From the NCBI GenBank assembly GCA_003254905.1, contig QANU01021212.1, positions 558,001-622,000 of the forward strand: DNA of 64,000 nt, read 5' to 3'. The stretch's first letter is position 1; each line of letters begins with the position of its first letter. The stretch comes from Nissolia schottii (lineage: Eukaryota > Streptophyta > Magnoliopsida > Fabales > Fabaceae). The position numbers and the translations under genes are program-made. Under the pieces are notes generated by a model. The model ran no database searches. It was not told the DNA's origin and was given only the letters and a program-made list of their open reading frames with translations. Positions 1 to 11,764 of the stretch are shown here, one piece after another.

Positions 1-34
1 TGGAAACATCATTATGAGCAATCTGGATAGCACT

Positions 35-330
35 TCAGTTATCACAATATAGACCAATTAGAAAGGACTGAGAGATGCCCAAATCATCAAGAAGCCAACG
101 TATCCAAATGAGTTCAGAGGTGGTGTCGACAATAGCTTGATACTCAGCTTTAGTACTAGAATGAGTAGTCAAGGTCTGCTTCTTACTACACCAAGAAATG
201 AACAAGTCACCAAGGAAGATACAATAGCCTGTGGTAGAGCGACGATCAGTAGGATCACCACCCAATCAACATTAGAATAGGCTTGGAGGATCAATAAAGA
301 GTGGGCAAAGAAATGGAGCCCATGAAAAAA
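35..330 (-). pseudogene. Copia RNase H remnant
   Basis: The protein segment has DRRSTTGYCIFLGDLFISW and then KKQTLTTHSSTKAEYQAI, the typical copia RNase H signature with the SSTEAEY-like box (E changed to K here). It follows the reverse transcriptase and reaches almost to the window edge. The enzyme would degrade the RNA of the RNA-DNA hybrid during cDNA synthesis. Confidence 0.9.
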
Positions 331-382
331 ATGTTCCTTTGACATAGCGAAGAATGCGGAGAATTCCTGCATAATGAGTGGA

Positions 383-1615
383 TCATGGAGCAGTCATGAA
401 CTGACTGACCAAGTGTACTGCATAGGAGATGTCAGGATGAGTAACAGTCAAGTAGATTAAGCTTCCAACAAGTTGTATGTATAAAGTAGGATTATCAAGT
501 ACGATACCATCTACAGGTGTGAAACGAACATTAGGTTCAAGAGGAGTAGATTCTATTTGGCTATCTACAAGATCAGCGCGAGAAATAAGATCAGAGGCAT
601 ACTTGGCTTGAGACAGACAAATTCCATAAGTAGAGGAAAGTACTTCAGGACCCAAAAAAAAACCTGAGAAGGTCAAGATCTTTCATTTCAAAGTGGCGGC
701 TCAAGAACACCTTAAGATTAGTGATGCCTAAGGTGTCATCGCCAGTAATGATCATACAACATAGAGTAATAGTAGCATCGAGCCTTGAGTAGCCCAACGA
801 ATGAAAAGAGCGGAGTCATGAGAATTGGAAGAGAGCCTAAGTTAATTGACAATGGAATTGAATTTGGCAAACCATGCATGGGGAGCCAACTTGAGACCAT
901 ATAAGCCTTGCGTAGAAGACAAACTTTGTTTGGTGAACAAGTGTAACCCTGGGAAGGTTGCATATAGACTTTTTCTTCTAAATCACCATTGAGAAAGGAA
1001 TTTTTCACATTCATCTGACTGGGTGTCCATTTTTTAGTTGCTGCAATAGCTAGAAGAGCACGTACAGAGATGATGTGTGTGACAGGGAAAAAAGTCTCTA
1101 CATAATCAATTCCATATTCTTGTGAAAATCCCTTTGCTAGAAATCGGGCTTTATATGTTTCAATAGAGACATCAGACTGAGTCTTGATCTTGTAGACCCA
1201 TGTGCATCCTACAAGAGCCTAGAAAGGTGATCGATCGACCAGGTCCCAAGTGTAAGTCCTTTCTAATGGCTGCAATTCTTCTTGCATAGCAAGCTACCAA
1301 TGAGGATCTGTGGATACTTTTTTTATAGGATTGTGGTTCATATAAGTGAAGCATGGTAAAAAAACAATGATAATCACGAAGATATGAAGGTGGATTTCTT
1401 ACCCTGGTTGGACGATCAACAGACTCATGAGGAACTGGTGTAGGATCTACGTCTGGAACAGGGTCATCAAGAGTGGTTGGAATATCAAAAGGGAGCGTGA
1501 GCTCATGAGAAGAACCTGCATCAGATTCACTAGGAAAAAGATCTATAGAAGAGTTAGTAAACAGAGGATTCATGGTGGTGGGAATTTCTTTAAAGGAAGA
1601 CAGGGTTGAGAACAT
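383..1615 (-). pseudogene. Copia reverse transcriptase remnant
   Basis: The linker with a run of Asp and Pro and the VRNPPSYLRDYHCF motif lies at 1172-1615. The palm region contains MNVKNSFLNGDLEEKVYMQP (736-1014; the usual DVKNAFLNG box with D changed to N). The later part at 383-676 includes QAKYASDLISRADL and ends VHLVSQFM. The catalytic YVDD box at about 750-763 is damaged: the frame reads YVV then a stop, so both aspartates are lost. Confidence 0.85.
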
Positions 1616-2700
1616 GTGATGTTCCCAAAAGACAACATGACGGGAGATACATATGCACTAAGAGAAGGGATCCTAGAAACGATAGCCTTTATGCTCTGTC
1701 CCATATCCAAGAAAGCAATAAAGGCGAGCACAGGGTTGAAGTTTAGTGTATTATTGCGATTGAAGAAGAACAAAGCATGCACAACCAAAACCTTTACATA
1801 GTTGTAATCAGGAGGAGTGTGGTAGAGACACTCAAAAGGAGAAACATATGCAAGGATAGAGGATGGAAGCCGATTAAGGACATAAATAGCGGTAAGGGAA
1901 ACTTTATCCAAGTCTACTAAGGACATGCGAAAGAGATAAGCATAACATGAACAGAGTATAAAATGTGACGATGCTTCATTTCTGCACAACCATTTTTTTG
2001 AGAAGTACCGGGACAAGAAAATTCAGACAGATTTCCCTATTCATTCAGAAAGGTCAAAAGCTTTGAGTCACGATATTCCATGGCATTATCATGTCGAAAA
2101 ACTTTAATCATTTTTGAAAATTGATTTTTTATCATTTTAGCAAAATTAATATAGATTTCAGGCAATTCATGATGATTCTTCATTACATATATCCAAGTAT
2201 AACATGAATGATCATCAATAAAAATGGCAAAATATTGTGATCCTCCTATTGTGGGAACGCGAGCAGGTCCCCAAATATCAGAGTGCACTAAATCAAAAGG
2301 AGAACTAGAAATGGATTTATCATTATTAAAAGATAAAGCTAGTTGTTTAACAGTTTGACAAGAAATTCAATTAAAAGATTCATTACTAATACGTCCTAAA
2401 ATTCCTGCAGAGAGGAGATGGAATATCTTCCCTACCGAGCTATGAGCAAGACGATGATACTAGAGCTTAAGAGAAGAGGGCGTGGAGGCAGCACATAGAT
2501 TGGTTGGAGAAGGAACATAAAGACTAGTAAGCTCAAACAACTTTCCAATCTTACATCTAATCCCGATGATATATCTCGTTCGTGGGTCTCGCACATAATA
2601 ACCAGAAACAGAAAAGGTAACTTCATATCCAAGATCACATAATTGACCGATAGAGATAAAACAAAAATTTAACTTAGAGATGAGATATGTGTTAGTCAAT
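1570..2700 (-). pseudogene. Copia integrase remnant
   Basis: The fragment at 2432-2699 and the stretch to about 2300 carry the pre-integrase region, with the histidine context HRLAHSSVGKI. The catalytic core follows at 2037-2288, starting HSDIWGPARVPTIGGSQYF and continuing FIDDHSCYTW. The C-terminal half runs on at 1570-2016 in another frame (for example DKVSLTAIYVLNRLPSS). At least two frame changes and stops separate these pieces. Integrase inserts the cDNA into the host genome; this copy is inactive. Confidence 0.8.
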
Positions 2701-2755
2701 GTGAGATTAGGTGAGGAGATGGATCCCTTATGACTAACATTCGTAAGAGACCCAT

Positions 2756-2971
2756 CTACAGTGTGTATAGCCGTGCAATGTCATTGGTAGTCATGGAAGA
2801 AAAGTTATGCGATGCATATGTCATGTGATTACAACATGTAGAATCAAAACACCATTTTGTATTACCTGAGGTAGTGGACAAGGCAGCGGGAGTATTACTA
2901 GAAAGGGAAAGAAGTTGTTTCATAAGGGACTCGATATCACCTGGAGGAGACAGCGGCAGTGGCAAGCACAA
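2756..2971 (-). pseudogene. Copia aspartic protease remnant
   Basis: The translated minus strand has WCFDSTCCNHMT at about 2820-2857. In copia proteases this position is normally D-[ST]-G-A-[ST]-x-H-[MI]-[TS], so the catalytic glycine and following residue are replaced (DSTC), which should abolish cleavage of the polyprotein. The segment lies between the gag zinc knuckles and the integrase, as expected. Confidence 0.7.
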
Positions 2972-3079
2972 CTTTAGAGGAACTGGGATGATGCTGAGAC
3001 TTATTTGGAGCAGGCCTTCGAGGACGAGTAAGACAATTATCTATCAAGTGTCCTGATTTTTTTGCAGTATCAGCAGACT

Positions 3080-3853
3080 AGGGCATGGCAGTTGGAGGCA
3101 ATGTGGCCTTTCTTCTTGCATGTGCGACATTTTATGGTGGGATATTGTAGAAGGATGTGTCCTGGTCGGTGACAATGGCAACATGATTTACTCATGCTGT
3201 TAGTAGTTGTAAAGTCCATATTTGTTGTCGGTTTAAGGAGACACAAGAGATTTTCTTCTGACTTCAGAGGAAGGGCATCCTCGAGAGTGGGTAGTGGATC
3301 TTGATTAGCAGGGATGCTTGAACCAGTTCATAGTCATCAGTGAGAGCTATTAGAAATTGAATAAGCCTAGTGCAATTACGATACTTTGCATATCACTTAG
3401 CATCATTATTATGTTTCATGGTTACTTCACATGATGTCAACTGATCCCAAATAACTTCCATTTGGGCTAAAATAAATTCATAAACAGCTTGTCCAAGCCC
3501 TTGTTTTAGACTATGAAGTTCCTTCAACAATTGATATTGATGCGATAAATCAAAAATAGTGTAACGATTTTTCAAATGATCTCATGCCTCTTTGGTAGTG
3601 TCAAAATGGAAAACTGAAGGTGAATGCTTGGTGTAGAAGTATTGCGGAACCAAGTGATAATTTGGTGGTTCTTGTTGTCTCATTCTTCCAATTCATAGGC
3701 AAAGGTTGCATCAGTATCAGATTCTGATTTGATAGGACATGTAATGTCACCAGTCACATATCACCAAAGTTTGCGCCCTTTCAAAAAGTTGTGCATTGAC
3801 TCAATCCAATGGATGTAATTACCGGAATAGGTGAGCAACATCTATCTTATCCA
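3080..3853 (-). pseudogene. Copia gag remnant with two zinc knuckles
   Basis: This is the nucleocapsid part of the copia element. The likely start codon is at about 3853 (MDKIDVAHLF), soon followed by an in-frame stop and frame changes. A piece at 3393-3575 matches the usual gag middle region. Near the end, at about 3085-3195, are two CCHC zinc knuckles. The second is intact (CRTCKKKGHIASNC, spacing C-x2-C-x4-H-x4-C). The first (CCHCHRPGHILLQY) has lost its final cysteine to tyrosine. Gag packages the element RNA in the cytoplasm; this copy cannot. Confidence 0.75.
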
Positions 3854-3859
3854 TGACAA

Positions 3860-5366
3860 TAGGCAAAAACAATAGCAAAGGCAAAAAAAAAAATGCACAT
3901 TCGGAAGAGAATTGACGAAAAAAGATTGCAAAAATGTATTTATCTCACCAAAAACCTTAAGAAGGGTTGGCTTTAGTGCCACGTCAGTAATCCACATCAG
4001 TAGCAACAAACATGTGGTAGGGACAACTTAGCAGCTTAGTGCCATGTTAGCGTCTTGGTCAACAGCCCACAAGACAATCAACGGGTATGGGGGGCGGGTC
4101 AGTGAGACGCGTTGGGTTGGGTGGTGTCGGTGGGCTTTGCGGGTAGTTTTGTTATTTTTTGTTTTTTTATTGCCAAAAAAATACAAATCAGATTGGGCTG
4201 TGGACTGGGCCACAATAAAGGTAGATAAGGTCTGGGCTGCTGGAGCTGGACCAACCCCACACAGAGGCATGTGCGCTAGGGAGCGCAGGCCTAAGAGAGC
4301 TTGAATCTCGGTACATCAGACTTCTGGAGGCGCGTTGGGATGTTAAAAATGATTAATGGTTGGTAATCATTCAGTATTGGCCCGTTGTGGTGTTCTATAT
4401 GTACATGTGCTTAATGTCGTGGTTCATCAAGCTTTTGAAGTGGTTCTAAAATATAATTTTTTTTTTTTAGAAATCAAGATCACAAAGTGTTATCCACTAA
4501 GTATGCAATGTAATGACATTTTTGTAGGAGTATCAATAACTCAAGTCACATCATTTATAGAACAAAAGAACCCACACAACCCAGCCTAACATCTATACCG
4601 ATAGTAATATCTGGCTAAAGCAGTTGTTGTGGCTGCTGATCCGGCCACAACTGATGAGGCCATGGCGTCCGAGAACTCACACTATTTATGAGATCTGAAA
4701 TATAATCTGCAGAAACTATTGGTACAAAGCAGTGGAAAACTATTGGGTAATTCCAAGTGTCGTAAGGTCATCGAATGATGATACCATGCTGCTGAAACAC
4801 TCAGGTTGCGGTTCTTTATCGATACAGGTCAACTTGAATCTCGGTGGCCAAGTCAGTGTTGTAATCAACACGTACATTTTTTCCATGATTAATGAAAACT
4901 TCAAACCATTGAAAACAAAAGTAGATTAATGACACCCAGTTCTCCTAAACTTTTATGAATCACAGTTGAAGAAATTTTTTTATCAAGTGTAATTCATAAA
5001 ATGTTAAAAAGGTTAGTAATTAATTTGGGAGGAAGATAAAACATTTCTCTTAAAAGAATACCATAATTAAGTTCTTACAATAAAGTAGTTGGTCACACGC
5101 ACTGAAACCCGAATTCGAATTATGGAGTGGCCCTTTTGAGATGGTTTTCTTTAACTACTACTATCTTTATGAAACACGAGTCTATTGGGAAACAAATTTA
5201 TGATTTTTAAAGGAACGAGGGGGGAGGGGGAAATTGCAAATTGTGGGAATATTTCAGATAATGAAATAAATATAATTTGGGGCAGTATTATTTCAAAGCT
5301 TAAACCAAACTTCTGATATATCATCTCAAATTGCAAACCTGCTCAGTCATAATCATGCAACACCAA
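3860..5366. other. Intergenic, possible copia leader/LTR, no gene seen
   Basis: This holds A-rich sequence just above the copia gag start, then about 1.4 kb of mixed sequence. Short open frames at 4044-4304 and 4356-4589 show no domain. The 3960-4310 part may belong to the copia 5' LTR, but I could not find paired TG...CA ends or a primer site. Confidence 0.4.
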
Positions 5367-5918
5367 TTCATATAATATAGATTTTTTTTTATCAAAAAAA
5401 AGAAAAGAAAAGAAAGCAATTACAACCTCACATAGAGAACTCTCATGGAGTCATTATGAAAAAATGGATTAAGACCATCAGATACCTCCTCCATAATAAC
5501 TAACATACCATCTCTTAAGTACCCACTTTAGCCATAAAATTCGCACAAAAGTTGGCCTCACAAAGAGCATGAACCAAAGAGACCTCCTAGTCCTTAGCCA
5601 ACCAACATCTACAATCCGTAATAATAACATGATAACAATGAAAACCCAACTAGAAGGTTGTAATTCCTGAGAGCAATCTCATAGCTTCAGCTGAATTACT
5701 CTCAACAAACTTGCGACGAATTTTATGATCCCAAGTAAAATGAAGGCCATGAACAATCGCTAATAACTCAGCAAAAAGGTTATCCGCAATGCCAATACTC
5801 CCACAGTATCCAAATTTCCACCTCCCGAACCAATTCTGAAAAACACCACTAAATCTTGCCAGGCCAGATTCCCAAAGGAACTCCCATCAATATTCAAATT
5901 CTTCATATAATATAGATT
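5367..5918 (-). mobile_element. 5'-truncated LINE (non-LTR retrotransposon) with 17-bp TSD
   Basis: The inserted body is 5384-5901. It is flanked by a perfect 17-bp direct repeat, ttcatataatatagatt, at 5367-5383 and 5902-5918. The minus-strand 3' end, next to the 5384 junction, carries a GATAAAAAAA-type A-rich tail preceded by CTTTT repeats, as plant LINEs do. A long target-site duplication plus A tail plus 5' truncation is the signature of target-primed reverse transcription. The coding content is a decayed RNase H-like domain (see the nested entry). Confidence 0.88.
5430..5895 (-). pseudogene. LINE-type RNase H-like domain (RVT_3) remnant
   Basis: The minus strand reads LNIDGSSFGNLA, then after a one-base shift RFSGVFQNWFGRWKFGY, GIADNLFAELLAIVHGL and RRKFVESNSAEAMRLLSG. 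After a stop it continues VHALCEANFCANFMAKVGT. This is the RNase H fold found at the C-terminus of plant non-LTR retrotransposons and in many host-like copies (the xDGS, AELLAI and ESNS boxes carry the acidic catalytic positions). At least one frameshift and three stops are present. The fragment begins right at the 5' truncation point of the LINE. Confidence 0.8.
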
Positions 5919-8378
5919 GATTTAGCTGTTGCCTGTTGGTCACGTCAAAAAAATATACGTAGCCATTGGTGCAGCTATTTCGTATGCTGCAAACCTAGAT
6001 ATAAATTTAATAAATTATTTGGTGGAATATCCAATTTAGAATGATATTTTTGCAGTCAACTCAATCACACTAATGGATCCTGCTGACCAAGTTTACAAAT
6101 TAAAGAAACCACGAGGTGGAAAAATCTTTGAGGTTTGATGCAAACATTTTGGATTTGCTTGGCATGACATGAAAATGTAGAATGAACTATTAATAATATC
6201 GTTTATCACCCTTCACCGGTAGTTCCAAACTTCCAACTTTCAATTTCCAATCCTGGTTGTTCAAATGAAATTCCGCTTATAATATGGCATAAGGACAAAG
6301 GGCCAAGACCAAGACCAAGACCAAGACGAATATGTTGTTAAATTCACTTGGAAATTAATAAATGTCCCTATTGTGGTAGATACATCAAAAGTATTTCATT
6401 TTAAAAATTCTAGAATCAATTAATTTGTGTTTCATTTTATTTCTCAAAAATCATTTTTTTTAAATAATCAGTTTTGCATATTTGCATAACTTTTTAAAAA
6501 TAATCAGAATCTTTAAAAAAATAGTTTTTTTAAAGAAGATAAATAGAATAATTAAGTTTTTTTTAAAAAAAATCTATTTTCAATATTTTAAATTTTATAT
6601 CAAAAATCAAAAATTTAATATTTTTTTTTAAAAGTTGAAACAAACACACTCCTAAATACAGTGATACGATGGATTAAGAAAATAGAAAAGAGTTCATTTA
6701 GAAAATAACTTTTTCTTCGATGGTTGGTATAGATAAAGACCACAAAGGACATTTAATCAGAAAATAATTGAATGAATAAAATTAATGAGGAAAATGGAAT
6801 ATAAGTATTTGGTTTTCAAAATTAATATGAACCAATTAACTTTTTTTTAATTAGTACAACAACAAATAGCTATTGGGCCAAACCCATTTGATTTACTCTG
6901 AACACTAAGGCTTCTATCGACCTTCTCCATGCATGTCCAAATTAAACTACCTACAAGTAATTATTATTTTTACCAACTTTTTTCACAATATGTACTACAC
7001 TTCTGGCTAATGGCTTATTGCAATCATTCCTGTGTCCATTCTTCAAACACATTATCACTTCTATAACATTGATCTTATATTTTTGTTAACTTTTTATCGC
7101 CCAACTCATAGTCTCATGTAACATTACATTATGATATTATATAATTATACATCTGTGACAAAAAAAAAATTTGTACGGTTGATCTCAGCAATAATTTTTT
7201 TTTATGGAAAATACTCCTTTAATATATGAAAAAAAAAGTGTTTAAACATTGTCATCCTCTTTCACAACACATCATGAGATACACTTTCTATTGTAAGAGA
7301 GGTGACCAAATATAAGCACTTTTTCATATGTTTTAGTAACAAAATTGATTTTTTTATTACAAATAATTTTAGAGGCACTCCTTCATTTCATCCACTAAAC
7401 TTAAATCCTATCTTATAGTCTACATGATTTGCTTTTATTTTTCCATCATATAAAATGATAATCCAATTATACTTATATCATATTCAATTTTACTATTTGA
7501 ACACATGAAAAAATGTTTACACTTTATCACTATTCTCACAAAATATCATGGACCTGCTGGGTTCAAAGAGCATTTTTCATATCTTAAGTGACTTGTGGTA
7601 TGATATCCCTTCCAAATTGAGTAATACTTAACACGTTCCACAAATATATTTAATGCGATTTCAAAAACATTATCAACTACTTATTTCAATTTATATAATT
7701 GAAATATATACATGAAAAATATAAAATCAAATCTTAATAATATTCTTAAAATATATATTAAATGTGTTCTATGAAAATGTAATTATTTATCCTCCAAATT
7801 TTATCTTATCCCTAAGTAAAAATTTGTCCACCTCATACTAGACTTATATACATTTCATGTACTTACACTTGCAGTTAAAAAATAAAAAATTTAATCCTTA
7901 CCTGACTACAAGCTGATCAGTTAAATTGACATGCCAGTCAATACGTTACAATAATTGTTGATACCATCAACAAGAAAAATAAATCATCTCTAGCTATGTT
8001 GATTTAGGAAAACACATGATCAAGTCATGTTTGGCTGTTTTACGCAGACAAAATAGAACAGGAAAATGATTAACTAGAAGCCTGAACGCGGGACCCTCCT
8101 GAAGTTTACAAAAGTCACCCTATCACATTTAATCCTCAATGTGGCAAATTCTTCTATTGCACTTCGGGTGAAATTTGGTTAAGTCGTGAGAGAAAAATAT
8201 AAATATTTTGAATAAGTAATTTTTTTTAAAATAATAAGACCTAATTTTAAAAATTTGTGTCTTTCTCTATTATAACATAATTAAACATAATCAAATTTAA
8301 TATGAGAAGATCTATTTAGATTCCACTACACATACCACACAAAAAAAAAGAGGTGACAAATTAAGACTTGGACAAATA
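5919..8378. other. AT-rich intergenic DNA with MITE-like hairpin, no gene seen
   Basis: No coding region is supported. At 7217-7341 the sequence has two inverted arms (a stretch starting atatgaaaaa and its complement tttttcatat) with AT-rich interior and is probably an old hairpin MITE. A related-looking word set (gtttacactttatcac) recurs at about 7515 and about 13015. At 6303-6333 there is a short (aagacc)n-like run. Confidence 0.4.
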
Positions 8379-8383
8379 CTATA

Positions 8384-10163
8384 TGTAACAACCCAAAAAT
8401 CATTATCGGCACACAAGAGACTAGTTTCCTTATGAAAGTCTCTTAGGAAAGCTTTTAAAAAGAAAACATGCACATTAACTTTAATTAAAAACAAATAAAA
8501 TTTTCATTTTTTCAATAAACATAAAATCTCTTACAATAAACATAAATATACATGATAAAATACGCAACTAGTCTGAAGATCTTGCATTTATACAATTAGA
8601 GCACTCTAGACATGACTCAATTACAAAATAAAAATAAGACTAACAATTCCTATAAGTAACTTCACCTCAAAATGAATTGCTGACTCTTGGATTCTAACGT
8701 CACTGCACTGACCATAAACTCTATGCAGTGCTACTCCGCTTTGTAACCTATAACTAGAGGAGGAGGTCGAGATGTGAGAACTTTGGGAAGAGTCTCAGCG
8801 AAAAGCCATCCACATGATGACATGGGACACTTCAAAAACATGACACGGAAATGCAATACGTAATATATAGCAAGCATTAAACATTTCCATAATAATAAAT
8901 AGTACATAAAGCATTTGAAAATATAATTCAGTTGGGAGTTCTCTAGATAGACGTTTTGAGCATTACGGTTTAGCTATTTCTGAAATGTCTGGGCTTTACT
9001 GTAACAACCCAAGTTTTTCCTTCGCTAAATTTCCGCTTAATAAATAATTAAGAACATGTTAATAAGGAAAAGATGAGATAGAAATGAAATAAAATTCGAA
9101 GAATTTATTTACTGTCTATCGTATTAGGTAAAAATAATAATTTTGCGATCTCGTGACGTTTGGTGACGTTTGGGTTAGTATTAGGCTATTTTTAGAANCA
9201 GTTTAAATATGTAACATAACATGATCATCATACCATAATCTTTTAACTAATACTGATATCATAACATGACTTAATATTTATTAAATGTTTTACCTTAGAA
9301 AAATATAGGTAGACTAAGATCCATGCTTAGGGAGGTTCCTAGGTAAGAGAGGTGCGTCACAATGGACAACTTAAATATCAAGTTTTGTCCTAACCAGAAC
9401 CTTTCCTTAACAAAAATCTTCTCCCACCAAAATATTTCCTTAACCATAATCTTTTGTTAAAGGTTTAATCACACAATATGAATATCTACATCACTTAATA
9501 CTAATCATACACATGCAACATGACTTATTTAATGCAATAAAATAGATGGTCCCATGTAGTTCTAAAATAGATTCGCGACTTTATAAAATAACTTCGTAAA
9601 TATCTACTTCATAAATAAGGAGTTTCTAAATAAATAATTATAAAGAAATAACTTCATTAATGACTAATTAAATAAAAGAATTATTAATAATAACTAACTT
9701 CATAGATGCATAAAATAAAATAATTCTAAAATAAATAAATAGCTTTAAAAATAAATACGTGGTCTAAAATAGACTGTGAAGAAAGTCATTCACTTGAAAA
9801 TGGCTAACTGCTAAGGAGCACTAAGTTGGGAGCTTCTAATACCGTACGTGGAGGCACTGCTTCCCAATAAACGGAAAACGAGAGGGAGAAAAGAAATACA
9901 ATAACTGGAGCGAAAAATCTCATAAAAGTGAAACTTCTCAAGCTATTGAGTGAATTAGCAAGTCTAAACACTCACGAGAAACTTCTATATATAAGGAGAG
10001 GAGGAAACCCCTTTTTCTATTACTACTACTGATGTGGGACTTCAAAACACGCGTCTCACGCAAGACACAATTCATCTTGCGTGAGATAGAGCTCCTGTGA
10101 GCAGTATCTCGCACGAGCATTGTGTTTCGCGTGAGACAAGTTTCCCTTTTTTGGGTTGTCACA
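8384..10163 (+). mobile_element. Solo LTR (about 1.78 kb) with 5-bp TSD ctata
   Basis: The stretch starts TGTAACAACCCAA and ends TTGGGTTGTCACA, a matching inverted terminal pair with TG...CA ends and one mismatch. It is flanked by ctata at 8379-8383 and again at 10164-10168. That is the form of a single LTR left after LTR-LTR recombination. A TATA-like box sits near 9987 (ctatatataagg), so the sense strand is probably plus. A second TGTAACAACCCAA at 9000 is internal. No coding domain is seen. The long LTR and ends fit a Ty3/gypsy chromovirus (Tekay-like), but the family is inference. Confidence 0.72.
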
Positions 10164-10168
10164 CTATA

Positions 10169-11341
10169 TTTCTCACTAGGACTATTAAACGAGTCAGCCC
10201 AACTCATTTAACTCACATGTTAAACGGTCTGGGCCTTAATAGGCTTTTATTATTTGCAAACCGATTTTATATGTTTGATTCGTCTATTTAATGTTGGTAA
10301 ATAAGTTAGTCAACGAGTTATGCCTATATTAACACTAAACGGATCAATTTGCTTACTAGTTAAATGGGTTAAGTCTTAACAAACTTTTGTTATTCACAAA
10401 TCAAATTTTATACATTTAATCTGTTTGATTATCAGCCTTATACGTGACTCTATGCAGAGATTATGGTTCGTTCTTGAAAGAGGAGAGTCCAATGAAAATT
10501 TATAATCTATAATCTACAATTTAATTTGGGAATAAAATTTGTTGACCATATAACTTTTATGAGGGGGAAAGTTGACAGCTAGTTCCGATTTTAGTTTTGG
10601 GAGATTGTAGAGTTAGCACTCATAAATTTCAACTGCAATAAATTAACACGTGGAGTGTAAGGTAAACGGAATTGCTTCCGTCTAATATTACACACACACA
10701 CACACACATATATATATATTAAAAATTAATTAATTTATACCTATTTAAAAAAAGTTAAGAGTTTCAATTAAATTATTTTAAAATATTTTTATTTATTTCA
10801 TCATTTTTTCCTTCAGTCAAAACACTTTATGAGTTATTATAATAATAAAATTTAAAAAATAATAATTAATATTTTTAATTTAATTAAATAACAAATAATT
10901 TTAAATAAAATTTTAGATAAAAAATTTCATCTAATATTAAAATGAATGGAGTATCTAATTATAGTATTGCGTAATTCTCATACTAATTATCTCTATATGT
11001 CACTAATTACGTATGAAAAATCTTCGGCTACATGCACACGTACGTGCGTGGTACGTATATTATCTAAACCTTGCTTACAAAGACTGAGAAATGAAGCACG
11101 CAACTGTTTCTCATGATTTATGCTAAATCGAGAGCAAAACCTTTTATAGCTATAAGTGTTTTTTAATCATTTTTATCATTTGTGCTAAATATGTCATCTG
11201 TTGTTTGTCAAATCTGTCAAATACATAACTGAGATAATTATTTCATATATTTGACCTTTATTCATATAACAATTATTATATATGATCTAACCTATATTAA
11301 AAATAATCATATGATTTAAATTTGAGTCTAAGGGTCTTCTA
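10169..11341. other. Intergenic, no gene seen
   Basis: AT-rich DNA with a (CA)n(TA)n microsatellite at 10690-10719. No coding region or RNA gene is recognised. Confidence 0.4.
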
Positions 11342-11428
11342 TTAGATACATTCAAAAGTTAATGTATCTAAACATAATGTATTTGAATATAATTATATCT
11401 AGATATATTAACTTTTGAATGTATCTAA
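11342..11428. repeat. 87-bp hairpin MITE-like repeat
   Basis: The left arm 11342-11370 and right arm 11400-11428 are 29-bp inverted repeats with one mismatch (left arm begins ttagatacattcaaaag). The loop is 29 bp. This resembles the core of a mariner/Stowaway-type hairpin MITE, but no TA duplication can be proved because the flanks are themselves AT rich. Confidence 0.6.
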
Positions 11429-11764
11429 AAAAATAAAATAAATAGATAAAATTGAATTGAGGTTATACAATTTACAATCATATTATAGATGCTAGTGGGC
11501 ATTGACATACCTATCAAGTATTGACTCTTAAATGTGGATAATGAAATGAAGGATTATACTATCAATTTTTTCAAAGTGGGTGAAAGTGTATGATTTTTTG
11601 TTTTACCATTTATATTTATTTTGATTTGATTTTATTTTATTAATTAAAAGATGTATGTGCGTGAATTTAAAAAATTTATTCAATATAATTTGTAGAGACC
11701 AAAAAATAATAATCATATGAATCATATTTATTAATAGTATAGATATAGATTAAGAAAGGCTGAT

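Larger units (their letters stand above)
1..3853 (-). mobile_element. Decayed Ty1/copia LTR retrotransposon, internal region
   Basis: Read on the minus strand, the fragments come in the order gag, zinc knuckle, protease, integrase, reverse transcriptase, RNase H, which is the Copia order (Ty3/gypsy elements place integrase last). The frame is broken many times by stops and shifts, so this is a dead copy. The window edge cuts it within or just after RNase H, so the 3' LTR is outside. I found no convincing 5' LTR or tRNA-Met primer site above 3853, although 3860-4310 may contain leader or LTR sequence. Domain order and motifs are seen directly; the superfamily call is established knowledge. Confidence 0.9.
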
